From the NCBI GenBank assembly GCA_012976225.1, contig JAAVVG010000028.1:173499-237498 (forward strand): a DNA stretch of 64,000 nt, in the 5' to 3' direction. The notes below the pieces were generated by a model, which saw only the letters and a program-made list of their open reading frames with translations, made no database searches and had not been told where the DNA came from. Positions 37,412-49,800 of this stretch are shown piece after piece; the stretch's first letter is position 1; the number at the start of each line of letters is the position of its first letter. This DNA is from Golubevia sp. BC0850 (lineage: Eukaryota; Basidiomycota; Exobasidiomycetes; Golubeviales; Golubeviaceae). The position numbers and the translations under genes were made by a program.

Positions 37412-38553
37412 ATGTTATCCTACGTTCTTTCATCACTTTCAACCATTCTAGTTTGGATAACTCATCCCTTCAAATCTTCATCAACAGTTTCAAATTCTTC
37501 ATTAATCTTCCTTCTCCACTCTACACCATTCATCTACTATCGAGGAACTCACACTTACATCTCCTTCTCATTGCTTTCAACAACTTCGACAACTTTGATA
37601 GATCCATCTAAAATCAAAGTGGATCTAATTCAAAGAGGTTGGAGGGCTGGTTTATTTGGTTGGAATTTGTCAAACTATTTAGGTGCAAATACCACAAAAG
37701 GTTTAGATATAACAGTTGACAATCTTAAGAAATGGGAACAAGCAAATGATGGAAATGATGATGTTACAGATGGAATTGGAAAAGAAGAATATGAAATGCA
37801 AAGACGGGATGGCAAATCTCAAACCTCCACTTCGACTTCTTCTACTTCTCCAAAGTTATCTTTGACTCAAATCAAACGCTATGATTCTCAACTTCAGAAA
37901 ATCTCAACTCAAGGTTCTTCTAAAGTTTTAGCAACCTATCTAGTTAGAATTCCAGTTTCTTCAGGAGATGGCTATTTCAGGTTGTCCCTAAGAGACAGTT
38001 CTTCGAAAGTCTTGATCAATTCTCCCACTTTAAGAATCTTTTCCTTCTCTTTATCTTCTGCTTCTCCAAGAGGTTCTTCGATTTTACCTCCCACTTTGGT
38101 TCCAGAATTATTGTTAAGAACCGTTTCTATGATCATTTATTCAGCTTTGTTAGGATTGTTCCCCGTAGTTGCTTTGTTCGAAAAGGTGAGTCAAGGTTTC
38201 CTTCCTTCTTCTCCTTGTCTTCAATCGACTCACATTTTCTAGTTCTCTCCAACTCTCCTCTCTGTGACCTTTCTTACGCCCTTTTCCTCCCACTCTCATC
38301 CTCGCTTCATCCCACTCTCAAGATCCTCCCCCGCAAATGGTCACGTTGGATCCTCAAAAAACTCTACTCCTCAGTAGGAGGAGAAGAAAAGAAGAAAAGA
38401 ATGTTAGAAAAGATGAAAGTTCAAGATAGATTGAATGGAGCTAGGGAAGGTATCTATAAGAATGTTCCATTTGCAAGTGCTGGAGTTAGGACCGATTATG
38501 ATTTGGATCAAGATAAACAGATTGGAAGAGGTGGAATTGGATTTCTTAGGTAG
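37412..38553 (+). CDS. Uncharacterised fungal membrane protein
   Basis: Two exons, 37412-38185 and 38323-38553, encode 334 residues. I do not recognise the family. The N-terminus is hydrophobic (MLSYVLSSLSTILVWITHPF), consistent with a signal anchor. The middle is a beta-rich stretch (KIKVDLIQRGWRAGLFGWNL, then VLATYLVRIPVSSGDGYFRL), interrupted by a Thr/Ser-rich insert. Residues about 235-258 form a second membrane segment (LLRTVSMIIYSALLGLFPVV). The second exon encodes a basic cytosolic-looking tail (ILPRKWSRWILKKLYSSVGG, KKKRMLEKMKVQDRL). The acceptor at 38322 was chosen because it alone joins this tail in frame. Topology suggests a lumenal or extracellular beta domain held between two membrane helices. 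The gene shares its upstream region with SER3. Confidence 0.6.
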
Positions 38554-39119
38554 AGGTGTCAAGACTGTGGGATTTGGAGAGTTGAGGGAGCAAAAGATCG
38601 GAGATTGAATGGGAAAGGTGAGACAGAAAGTAAGCTAGAAAACTTGGAATGTTCATCCTATTCTACCTCTTTGTTCAAATGAAATGAAACTGGATCTTAT
38701 TTTCAAGGCCGGAAAAGCTGATTTTAGCGTTTGGGAACTCGGTGTGAGTAGGAGCTCAAGACATCAAGATCTTGTTCAATTCCATCTTTTGTCTTCCAGA
38801 GCCAAGAAGCAAAAGACTACAGACGAATCGACTTGGCAGAGGCGGCAAACAAGGCATTGCTTACTGCTCTTCAATTCAGACGCGATGAAATAGCTCTCTA
38901 GCACTCTCACAGAGGAAGAAGGGGGGGGGGACACGAATTACGGAAGAAACTACACACGAAAAAGGCCGCAAAAAAAAGGTGTACTTGTGTCTTAAAATAG
39001 CCTTCCCAACCAAGAATCAATGAAAGAGAATCGGCTCTCAGATTAGGCTTGAGAGCTTGAGAAGGATGGGAAAAGGTGGGTGGGTGTCTTTCACCGCAGT
39101 GTTTGATGATTCAAGATGT
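38554..39119. other. intergenic region without a supported gene
   Basis: A plus-strand open frame at 38684-38893 has no family resemblance. A G-run near 38921-38930 and an A-run near 38969 mark low-complexity DNA. The stretch should contain the 3' UTR of the membrane protein gene and the 3' UTR of the exon ending at 39120. Confidence 0.4.
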
Positions 39120-40986
39120 TTATGGAAGTGCCTTGAGCTCGATGTTGCATTTGAGGTCTTGAAGCCAGAGGGAGAAGGGAAAATCCAAAGCTAGAGAGCC
39201 AGGTTTCTCCTGCTTCCAGGGAGTGATGTCATTGTCAACCTTTGTGTCAACTTTCCAGACCTTCTTAGCGTTCTATCAGTAGCATCTTGGGACAGTCTGG
39301 GACATCCCAGCGCTTGACATAGATGCGAAAATAACCCGATTCGATCAGAAGAGAGACAATTACAAAACACGACACAGAGGATACGAAATCTTGCGAAATC
39401 GTGACCTCACAGGAACATCTCCTCTGCAATCTGGCTCAAGTGCTGAACAAGAGGAGACATGACTTTAGCGTTTTGAGTGAGAAGTTCCCTGAAGTTTGGT
39501 GATAGCGTCTCTTCGTCGGAAAAGCTGCAGATTGGAAGAGAATGAGGGGTCAGAACAGATTTCATTTTTCTGGAAACAACGAAGCCTTCAAATCCTCAAG
39601 AGAAACGACGAACGAAGCAAAGCAAGAAAGAATGCTCACTGGCTAACTACCCAAAAACCATTCAGACGCAGCCATTCCCAATTCAATTTGGATCGTCCTC
39701 TTCAATCTGATCAGCTTGAGGTGGTTTCTGGAATGAGACAGAAGATCAAAGTCATGAAAGCACCCAAATCCTGCCTTGATTCACATCAAAAACCAACATA
39801 CCTTAGGATGTCGAGCAGAAGCTCAAAGATTCCTCTTACTACCAACAACAAAAGCCTTTCCTTTCCCATCTCCAAGTAGAACTCTATCTCTCATATCTTC
39901 TTCTTCTTCTTCTTCTTCTTCTTCTTCGACCCTAGCCCCTCTTGGTTCACCAAACATTTCCACAAAATCTTTAGAAGAAACACTGTCCTTTAACCTCCTA
40001 CCATTTGCACTGTTTTCTCTAATAGCAGCCTTGATCGTCTTGGCAAATTTCGCAGTAGAAGGCGACGAAAATCTAGCAGAAGAATGAGCGATCCAACCAC
40101 CCCCAAAGTGCACTCTGACCTTTCGCTCCAACGTCTAAATTATAACCAGAGAGAATGTCATTATACCTTCCACCTTTACGTAGAGAGATGTCAAAGGCAC
40201 TTCTATAAGCTCCTGGATTTCTCGTCTTGTCCTTCACGTTAGAACCAGTCTTGAGAGTTTTCCAAAAGCAAGCGTCTATTTCAGAAGAAGAAAAGATTGG
40301 AAGAGTTGGATCTACCTGAAGATGAATGAATTGGTTCAGGAGTTTGATGAATTCTGTGAACTGAGTCTTCCAATGTTGATCGCCGTCTAGGTGTCGATTG
40401 AACCAGGCTGCTTTGTTGAACTCTGAGCTCAAGAGAGGTGTAAAGAGTGGGAGATACTTGTCCGAGTGGTACTAGAGTTCAGAGAGGGGGAGCGGAGAAA
40501 GTGGATTAAGTTGATTGAGGTCGAGAGAAGCTCATCTTGTTGCTTAAATATCTGAGATGGTCTCTTCTGAATCGTTTCTCTCGGCTTTCAAATCCTCAAC
40601 CAATCTCATCATCTTCAAGATAAAAATCACTACTGCTCACTACCATCATCCTCAGGAACATCGACCTGCTCGACTTTGACTATCCGCTGCTTCCTTCCAA
40701 TTCCACTCTCACTTGCCTTCGTAGGTCTTCCTTTCCTCTTCCTATCTTCACTTCCTCCGACTCCGCTTCTTTGGGCATTTCTACTGCTACCAACCTCTAC
40801 CTGCTCCTCATTCTTGACAGAGAACTGCTCCGCTAGGTTGTCCACTGATTCAACTTTGATCTCATCTTTGATAGAAGGCTTCTCCTCATCCTCATCTTTG
40901 ACTGAAACCTCATCTTCTTCCTCCTTGATTGAATCTGATTGATCTATGATAGACTTCTCATCTTCTGGAGCATCGTGAGCGTCCAA
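39120..40986 (-). CDS. Unresolved multi-exon gene or genes with an AT-hook; model incomplete
   Basis: Several minus-strand stretches look coding but I could not join them into one chain. The first (about 40986-40630) is acidic, then basic, with the AT-hook-like core KRKGRPTKASESGIGRKQR, so it may bind AT-rich DNA. A second, 40477-40073, reads FNKAAWFNRHLDGDQHWKTQ and later FDISLRKGGRYNDILSGYN; its RKGGRY stretch faintly recalls the HisRS-like fold. The third, near 40080-39823, holds a Glu run encoded by a TTC microsatellite. Short exons at about 39740-39670, 39526-39415 (DEETLSPNFRELLTQNAKVM, stop at 39415) and 39284-39120 (VDNDITPWKQEKPGSLALDF, stop at 39120) follow. Two different stop codons suggest alternative ends, two genes or decay. 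The reading frame changes between the second and third stretches without good splice sites. I do not assign a function. Confidence 0.35.
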
Positions 40987-41433
40987 TTGAGGCTTGCCAT
41001 CTTCTTTGTTGTCGATCTCTGAGGATGGGTGGACCTTTTGGAGTTAGAGTTGCTAGAAGTGCTGGACGAAGATGTGGAAGTTTATTCTCTTTCTGATGGG
41101 AGCATTGATCTTCTGGTACGCATCTTTCTAGTAGAAAAAAGGTTTAGAAGCAGTTGATGATTGAGCGAGTGATGGTTCGAAGGAGAAGTGTCAAGTTAAG
41201 CTGAAGACTTATAAGACTTGACCCAACCACAATCACCACAACTTTCTCCTTTGATTCAATCTTTTCATCTACTCCAAGTTCAGTCTACTGTCTTTCATTG
41301 GTCGCGATAAGCTCGAGACAGCCAGACAGCAAATACCTCTTCTCGGAATCGCCTTCTCACCATTGGCCATCATCTTCAATTCTCTCTCTTTCCTCCTGAT
41401 CCCTTCACTCACATTCTTTTCAAAGCTCCAAGA
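40987..41433. other. divergent intergenic region upstream of the histidine phosphatase
   Basis: No exon is firmly supported. The start codon of the unresolved minus-strand gene probably lies at its left edge, since no ATG opens the acidic exon. The right part should contain the promoter of the tau55-like gene. Confidence 0.35.
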
Positions 41434-43060
41434 ATGCTAGAAACTGTTTATGTAGTAAGACACGGTTTCAGAATGTAAGTCTTGAATGAGACAGCCTCCG
41501 AACTTTCCTTTTTGTCAAGCTCTCCTCCATCTCGCTAATCTCCATTTCCTTCTCCGTCTCCTTCACCTAGGTCATGGTCAGGACGAGAGCTCTTCGCACC
41601 TTCAGGTAGACCAAGAGATCCAGTCTTGACAGCTCATGGAATCTCACAAGCCAAAAACGTGGCCAAATACTTTCAAAACCTACCGATAGAAGAGAGACCT
41701 GAGATGATCATCAGTAGTCCTTATTATAGATGCGTTCAGACTTCATTGCCTACTGCTGAGGGGTTGGGATTGGAGTTGATGATTGAACCAGGTGAGTTGA
41801 TGACAGTGGAGAGGGATACGATGGTAGGAAGGAGCACGAAATGAAGGGTGGAGAGGCAACTTCCGAGATGGAGATGGGCAGAGCTAGGCATAGGAGGGAG
41901 GGGAATAGACGATGATGCGATGGAAACTAGAGATTATCATTCTGAATCGGTTTCAAAGGAGCCAGTCGGAACGGAGGTGCACACCGAGCTACTCTGTGAG
42001 AGAAGCGGAGGACCACTTTGAGAAGGCAGAAGTTGTCTCTTTCTATCCATGCCTCTCACACACTTCTCAAGATGACGTTCGACATAATTATAGCAAGGGT
42101 GGGTCAAAACGAGCTCACAGGCAGGACAAAGATGCGCTGGTGGATGAGTGAAGACAGGATAAAAGGAAGGGAGAGAGTGAGAGATTGCATGTAAGCCGAT
42201 GTCGGAGGAACAGGGTCGGAGTGACCATTTTACGAACACATGGAGAGGATGAATATTCGAGCTATCTTTATTAGTTGGAGAAGAACTGGACGCAAGTCGC
42301 CTTGACCGCCTTCTCTTTCCTTTGCAGGCTTCTCATCTGATCCAACCCTTACATTTTTTCCCTGGAAACTCTCTCCAACCTTCTGCTGCTCTCAGGTCTC
42401 ACAGAATGGTTCCCTCCAGCCCCTCCCTCGTCAGGACTTCATCCTTCTCCTTCCCTCTCATCAACAGTCATCTCTCAATTCCCATCTTCAAAAATTTCCA
42501 ACAATTTGACCTGGTCTCCACTTCTCTACGCTTCTCTGTCCGGAGAAAACATCGAAGAACTCCATCTGAGAGCTCAAAAGATCCTAGACCTAATCATTTC
42601 AAGATGTGAAGCTCGAGGAATTAAGCGGATTTTAATCTGTAGTCATGCGGCTACTATCATAGCACTTGGAAGAGCTTTCCTAGACAAAGGCGTAGGGAGT
42701 GGAAATGATAGACTTGATGGTAGTCATGGTTTCTACATCGGAGCTGGAACTGCTACTTTGAGCAAATATAAGAGAGTGGGTGAAGGGAAGGTGGAAGCTT
42801 TGACGAATTTGGAGAATGGAAAAAAGGTTGAAAGACCCAAATGGAGGATTGAAATGAATGGGAATGCAGATCATTTACCGAATGGAGTTGAGAGGGAATG
42901 GGATTTCTCTTTTGTTCCTTCTAATGGAGAGGAGGATGGAATGGGAATTGGTTGGGAGGATTCAGAGACTCCGCAGGGATCACAAACTGAGGTGGTGTCT
43001 GGACAAAACGAGGGTGAAGGCAAGACAAGGGGGAAGAATGCAAATCGAGCAAAGATGTAG
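41434..43060 (+). CDS. TFC7: Histidine-phosphatase family protein, TFIIIC tau55-like
   Basis: Three exons, 41434-41474, 41571-41791 and 42396-43060, encode 308 residues. The protein starts MLETVYVVRHGFRMSWSGRE, with the RHG catalytic motif of the phosphoglycerate-mutase-like superfamily split by the first intron. PEMIISSPYYRCVQTSLPTA and EPGLTEWFPPAPPSSG follow, and ILICSHAATIIALGRAF carries the second catalytic histidine. These pieces match the phosphatase-like domain of TFIIIC subunit tau55 (Tfc7), part of the RNA polymerase III factor that binds tRNA gene promoters. A C-terminal extension (WRIEMNGNADHLPNGVEREW, then an acidic tail) resembles the region in fungal tau55 that contacts another subunit. 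The alternative is a plain metabolic phosphatase. The second intron is 604 bases, far longer than others here. The acceptor at 42395 was chosen because it alone yields the EPGLTEW motif. Confidence 0.75.
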
Positions 43061-43870
43061 ATAGAGAGAGAAAGAGAGAGAGACGTCAAATTTTCATTTT
43101 GTATTTTTATCTAGACTTCAAATCTTCCTGTCATATCTTTGTGTCTCTTGAGCATCTTCCCTTATGGAAAGAATCTCTGAAATTAAGCTTGCTGTCTCTC
43201 CAAATGCTTGTGTTACAGAAATTGGTCAAGATCTTGGAGGAGAGTTGTGAATCTGGAAAGAGATGACCGCATGAAGGCGACGACTTCCGATCCGGTGTCA
43301 ACTTTTGTTCCCCACCCCCCTTTTTCCTCAGATCCACCAACAAGCTTAGCAAACGATCTCACTGATTTTGAATAATTGAGTCCCTTACTCCGGAACTTAA
43401 AGCTGCATCTCCAAATTCTGTTGGTTCTTGCTTCAAGTCACTTCAGCGTTTCTCACCTGAGACTCTCTCTTTCTCTCTTCCTTTCAGTCAAAGCAAATCA
43501 ACACAGCATCGAACAGTTTGAGTTTTGGAGAGAAAAAGCAAGCAAGCATTTTATTCATTCTAGTTAAGAGACAAAGGGACAGGACGTGACGAAGACGAGA
43601 CGAGACGAGACGAGAGCGGAAGAGAAATAGAGAATTTTTTTTTTAATTTTTTTTTAGTTTTCTAGTGGGATGCTGGAACGAGAGATCATTGAATATTGAA
43701 AGGAGAAACCGAGACATTGTTTGAGGTGAACGTTCATAAAAGGTGACGGAAAGAGGGAAAGAAAGAAGGGGTGGTAGAAGTGAAAGGAAGAATGATGATT
43801 GACAACTATTTACGTTGAACTTTTCTATATGTTGCGAAGGAGTTATAAACTAGATTCTTGGATTGAAGAA
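43061..43870. other. convergent intergenic region
   Basis: This lies between the 3' ends of the tau55-like gene (+) and the fatty acid synthase gene (-). I see no exon. It contains a GA-rich tract just past the stop at 43060, a GACGA repeat near 43590-43616 and long T-runs at 43636-43660 that may mark transcript ends. Confidence 0.5.
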
Positions 43871-46800
43871 TTAAAGGCGATGAGAGATGGCGATGGATTG
43901 CTCAATGTTATGTGAGATGGAGAGCAAGAACTTAGCTCCAGACGGAGCAGCCTCTGCTGCTTCCCCATGAAGAACAACTTGAGGACCAGATTCAGAAGCG
44001 ATAATCTCGATGTCTTTCATTGGAGCAGCGGCACCCTTGGATTTGACGTTGAGAGACTTGAAGATAGCTTCCTTAGCTGCGAACCTTCCACAGAAAGAGG
44101 CACGGGGATCTGGTTGGGAGTTGCAGTATTGGATCTCGTTGGCTGTAAAGCTGTTAGGAGAAGAGAAGAGAAGGGAAGGGAAAAGAAGGAGGTCAGAATG
44201 AGTCGCGGTATAGAGAAGAGAATGTTGGAGATCATACTCACTTTCTCTCAACAAAGGTTGGGTTCTCTGATGGGAACTCAGAGGTGGACTCGACGTCGAT
44301 ACCAACTCCTTGAATAGATCCGAGAGAAGCTTCGAGAGCTTGCTGCTGAGTAGCAGCTGCTTGGCTCTTGACTGGACGAGAGACTCCTCCGACTGGGACG
44401 AGAGCAGGAGCAGCTGCGAGAGGCTCTAGGAAAGCGTAGGATCCATTAGAGTCGCTAGCACGAGCATTGGGGTTGAGCAAGACTCTATCCTCGAGCTCAG
44501 CAGAGTAAGGTGGAGCGTCCTTGACTCTGACTAGATCTCCCTTGGTGAGAGCAGAGTGCATGCGAGTGTAGGTCTTTCCTTGACGAGCGGCACGTAGCTT
44601 CTTGTAAGCCTCGAAGTCGGTCTCGCTGAGACGAGCGAGCAGATGGTAAGGGTGCAGGGTGAGCACGATACCACCGACCTGTCCGAATCCGAAGGAAGTG
44701 AGAAGAGCAGCGTTGAGATCCGCAGTGGTACGATGGATGGACTGAGAGGCGTAGAGGAGGTAGCTGAACTCTCGAAGCTCTGGAGAGATGTCATCTGCAT
44801 TCCTGTTTCCAGCGACGGTAGAGGACTCGAGAGACTGCAGGATTCCATTGAGAGCCCAAGCAGCGGCCTGCAGGAAGAGAGGGGGAAAGGAAAGAAATGA
44901 GATGTCAGTAAGAAGTCAAACCACCTCTTGAATCCGGACTTGAAAAACAAGACTCTATACTCACACCTCCTTTACTGTGACCACAGAGCCACTTTTGAGC
45001 CATGACCGGAACGGCGTGAGCACGAGAACGACCGATGGTCTTGAACATCTCGTTATAGACCTTGGACTCATTCTTGTCGTTGGCAGCAGTAGAGGTTCCG
45101 TGCATCGAGATGACTCCGATGTCGTCAGCGGTGAGACCCCAACCAGCGAGCGCGCTCTGAAGAGGAAGAGCAGCTGCCATGACTCCATGACCTGGAGCTG
45201 GAACTGAACGTCCCTGCTTATCGGTATGAGTAGAAGTGTAGGCGATGACTCCTTGGATCGGTGCTCCGATACGAATTGCAGTGGCAGCGCTCATGATGAC
45301 TTGAACTCCAGTTCCTTGAGATTCCATGAAACCTGAACGAGTGGTGGTAGTTGGACGAGACATCTCCGAAGGTTCACGTCCAGCAGCTAGTTCGGCCTCG
45401 GCGTTGGAAGTGGCCTTCATGTTGGCGAACTCGAAAGATCCTTCTTCGGAGAGATCGTCGAATCCTCCAGCAAGCATGACCTTGGCCTTTCCAGAGAGAA
45501 TCGTCTCGGCCGCGATCTCGACGGATTGGAGTGCAGTAGCACAGGCTCCGACTGGAGTCTTGATAGGTCCGGAAGAGGACATGAGGAGGAGATTCACCCA
45601 ACCAGCGACGGTGTTGATGAAGGTCTCTTGAAGGACATCCTTCTGGACATCGACCTCGGCACGACGATCTCTGAACATGCGACTTAGGGACTGAGAGAGA
45701 GAATGAGAGGGAGAAGCAGAGAGGAAGGACAAAAAAGATAGCATCCAGTCAGTTTTTGTTAAGATTCGAAGAGATCGAAATTCAGATAAAACTCACAGTC
45801 ATTCCTCCCATTCCAGATCCGATGGCAGTTCCTACTTGAGAAGGATGAACGTGCTTGTACAGCTCGTAAGGATCACTGATACCAGACATGATCAGGGCTT
45901 CAGAGGCACAGACGAGAGCCCAAAGAGTGGTACGATCACATTGAGCGACGATGTCGTCTGGGATTCCGAATCTCTGACCAGACCATCCAGTTGGTAGTTG
46001 ACCGGCGACTAGACGATCGAAAGCGATAGCCTTTGGAACGAGGATACGAGCTCCTTTCTTGAGCATGGCGTACCAAGTAGAGGCAGCGGCGTCCTCCCAA
46101 GTGTCGACCTTGTCTCCGTGTTCCAGTTTGAACTTGGCAGCTTCGACGGCAGAGACTTCCAAAGGTTCAAGATCGTGGTTGAGTTCGATCTCTTGCATGA
46201 AACCTTTACGTTTTGGATCGTAACCTCGGAAGAGTTCTGGTTCGATGAGACGAACTCCAGCGTGTTCCAAGACCTCTTTCTCGTAACGTCCCTTGATGTC
46301 CTTGTCGTCGACTGGCTCTTGAGATTTGGAGTCAACCCAACCGACGTAGGTCTTTCCGTTCTTGAGTTTTCCATCGAAGTGCTTGATCATACCCATGGTC
46401 CAAGCCATCTCGATGCATCCTTCGATAGTGAAGGATCCACGAGCTTCTTGTTCCCAACGAGTACGAGCGGATCCCCAAGGTCCAACTTCAGCGAAACCAG
46501 TGACGACGATGACCTTTTCGAGATCGACAGGTCCAGTAGCTTTGGCGATGGCTGAGACTTCTTTGTGAGAAGGGAGTTGAGGATAGGCGAACTTGAAGTG
46601 AGCACGAGGTTCGATCTGGACGGTTTGGTGAAGAGCTTCGGCTGCTGCTCCCTTGATGATCTTGAAGTCAGCAGCAGTGTCCATAGAGATAGCACGACGC
46701 TTGGCGGCTTCCTCCTGGATGGCAGCACGAATCTCAGTAGACTTCTCAGCCAAATCTGGAACTCGAGCGAAAGCACCTCCAAGATCGGCGGAGATTGGTT

Positions 46801-49800
46801 CGACTTGAGCTTGAGCGAACATGACTGGGTGGAGAAGACCAAGAATGTTCTGCAGGAGGAGAAGGTGAAAAAGATAGTGCGATGAAAGTCAGTTTCGAAG
46901 AAGCATGAACAAGGTCAAATCCAGCGAGGAAATCTACTCACGAAGGCCATTTCCTTGGAACTGAAGGTACGTAGTCCGAGCTTCTCTAAAGCTTCAGCGA
47001 CGATGTTGTTAGCTTCCATCAATCCAGTACCTCTACACCATCCAATGATGGCTCCAGAGATAGAGAGGTAATCGCTCCATCCTTCACTCTTCCAACGGTT
47101 GAAGAGAGTCTCTAGAGAGATCTTGGACTCTGAGTAGAGACCATCACTTCCAAAGACTCCGTGGTTAGGAGAGAGAGGTAGCACAACCAGAGTTGGACGA
47201 GTGACGAAGTGACGAGCCGCTTTCTTGGTCTTGATGGCACCCAAGAGACGAATGACGTTGGTCAACATAGCACGATGAGCGAGCTCTGACTTGTCATCGA
47301 TTCCATCGATTTGACGACCGTTCTCTGGGATAGCAGCGAAAGGAAGGACGAAATCGAGATCCATTCCCATGGTGTCGTAGATGTAAGCGACTAGAGATTC
47401 AACATCTTGACGAGATCCAGCGTTGAAAGGAACTACGGTAAGAGAAGACCCACGAGAACCAACTTCTTGATAGATACGTTGGTAGTACTCGACGGTAGTT
47501 CTCGAGTCTGAGAAGAGGGATGGGAGAGAATTTCGATGTCAGCATAGGGAACGAAGGGATCGAGAAGAGAAGAAAGAGGAGTGAAAGTTAAACTCACAAC
47601 TAGAAGTGGTGATGACTAGACGAGCCCCTCCAGCAAGTAGACCCTTGACGATCTCGACAGCGATAGAACCTTTTCCGACTCCAGTAAGAAGAGCGTTCTG
47701 GTTCTTGAACGAGACTCCACTAGTAGCCATCTCTTCGAGAAGAGACATGTAGACCGAAGTGAGACGAGCACTCATCTGCCATTCTCCTCCTAAGTTACGC
47801 TTGATGTGAAGGAAAGGTTCACGATCTTCAGCCAGAGAAGGAGCATCTGGCATGATGGCTGGACGATTGGTGTTGCTACTGAGACGACGGTTGCTACGAG
47901 CTGGAGTACGAGAACCAAGACGACTCTGTTTTGGTTGACCAAGAGAGCGAACGACTTCTCCGTAGAGAGACTTGATAGTGGCTTTACCAAGCTTCGAAAC
48001 TGAAGGCTCGTTACGAATCAAAGTCCAGAGTTTGTTGATGTTCTCTTGAGCCTTATCGACGTTGACTTGAGGTCCAATTCTAGTTCCAGCTGCCATCTCC
48101 TTGACGTAGCTTTCCAGTTTACGAACTCCAGCACGTTTAGCCTCGGTGTAAATGATGTTACCCTTGGCGTCGATCTCTGTCTTTGGAGCAGTTGGAGCGT
48201 AGACTTCCTTGTAGGTAGCTGGCTCCGAAAGGGCTTCACGGCAGTTCTCGATGAGCATTTGACCGTATTCCTTAGCTAGAGCGTAAGTTGGACCAGAGGT
48301 TGGATCGACAGAGTTGATGTAGTGCTGCATGTAGTCGAGCATGATTGGATCGGCACGGTTCATGATGGTGATACAACGAGCAGTGATCTCACGATCGACA
48401 GCAGTAAGACGTCCGTAGATGATGTCGTAGAACATGACCATGGCATCTTGACGAGACCAATTCCAGTAAGAAGTGAAGTTACGAGCCTTGAGAGGATCGA
48501 ACCTTGGCATGATTCCCTTGACGTAAGTCTCTCCGTGTTCGAGGGAGATGGCATCGAGTTGGCTCTGAGCAGCTCCCAGTTCAGCTTTGGTAGCGTCGGC
48601 GAGACGACCTCCAGCGCGACCGTCTTGACCTAGGTAACGTTCCAAGACTTGGATCTGACGACGAGCATGCTCATCGTGACGAGCTTGAAGCTTGTCTAGC
48701 TCCTCGCTGCTGATGGTGGCTCCTCCTGATCCTCCGCCTCCTGATCCACCTCCAGAGCCTCCTTGGCTGAGAGAGATTCCAGCCCCTACAGCGTAAGCAG
48801 CGACTACGGAATCCAACCAAGCCTTGGTCTCGGCTTCAGAACCTAGACGTTTGGCAGGCTCTAGAGTGAGAGCGACGAGAAGGACTCCGTCGATACGACC
48901 AGGTCCTAGACCCCATCCTTTCTGAAGATGAGACTTGACGTTGGAAAGGTTGAATCCTCCAGGAAGCTTGGCTCCTACGACACGAGAGACTAGACCAGCG
49001 GTGTGCTTTCCAAGAGTTCCGCTGTATCCAGAGTCGAGAGAAGCTCCGAGCTCAGCGACTGGAAGTTCCTCTCCTCTTTCTGGAAGGTTTCCGAATTCGA
49101 GTTGAAGATCTCCCACGAGCTCGTTCTGAAGAGTAGACTTTCCTCCAACCATGTCCTTGATAGCCTTGGAGAGAGCGATCTCTGCGATTGGCTTCTTGAG
49201 CTTCTGAGCGAGGATGGCACGAACAGTGTCGACAGCCTTGAGAGGCTCGTCTGGAACGTCGGCGGCACCTCCAGAAGGAGCTGGAGCAGCAGCGACCGGA
49301 GCAGCAGCAGCAGCAGCTACAGGGGCGGCAGCAGCTGCAGCTGGAGAAGAGCTCTCCTCGGCAGCTGGAGCTTCCTCCTCTGCGTCGGCGAAGGCGTAGT
49401 AGAGAGCTTCCTTGTCCTTAGAGTGACAGAACATGGCACGACGTTTTCCACGAGCTTGATCTCCGACAGCGTACTTGAGCTTGTGAGTACGGTTGGCCAT
49501 GCCGACGAGAGTTGGGCTAGGTCCGAACTCGACGAGACGTTCGAAATCGTAAGGCTCAGTGAAGAGGAGATCCTGGGTTTCGATCCAACGAACTGATAAG
49601 GGAGAAAAGAGAAGAGACAGGGAACGAGAAGGAAGGTCAGAAAATGAAACGAGGAATCGAGTTGAGAAAGAGAGAGAATGGGAAAGAAAAGAGAAATTGA
49701 ACTCACCCGGAGAGGCGAACTGGTAAGCTAGAAGTTCGACTACGAGAGCGACAGTGAGACGCTGATCCTTGGCAGGAGAACCCCACTGATCACGTTCCCA

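Noticed and set aside
39899-39928. TTC trinucleotide run as a regulatory repeat
   Set aside because: It is most simply the codons of a poly-Glu stretch on the minus strand; similar runs occur in MPP10.
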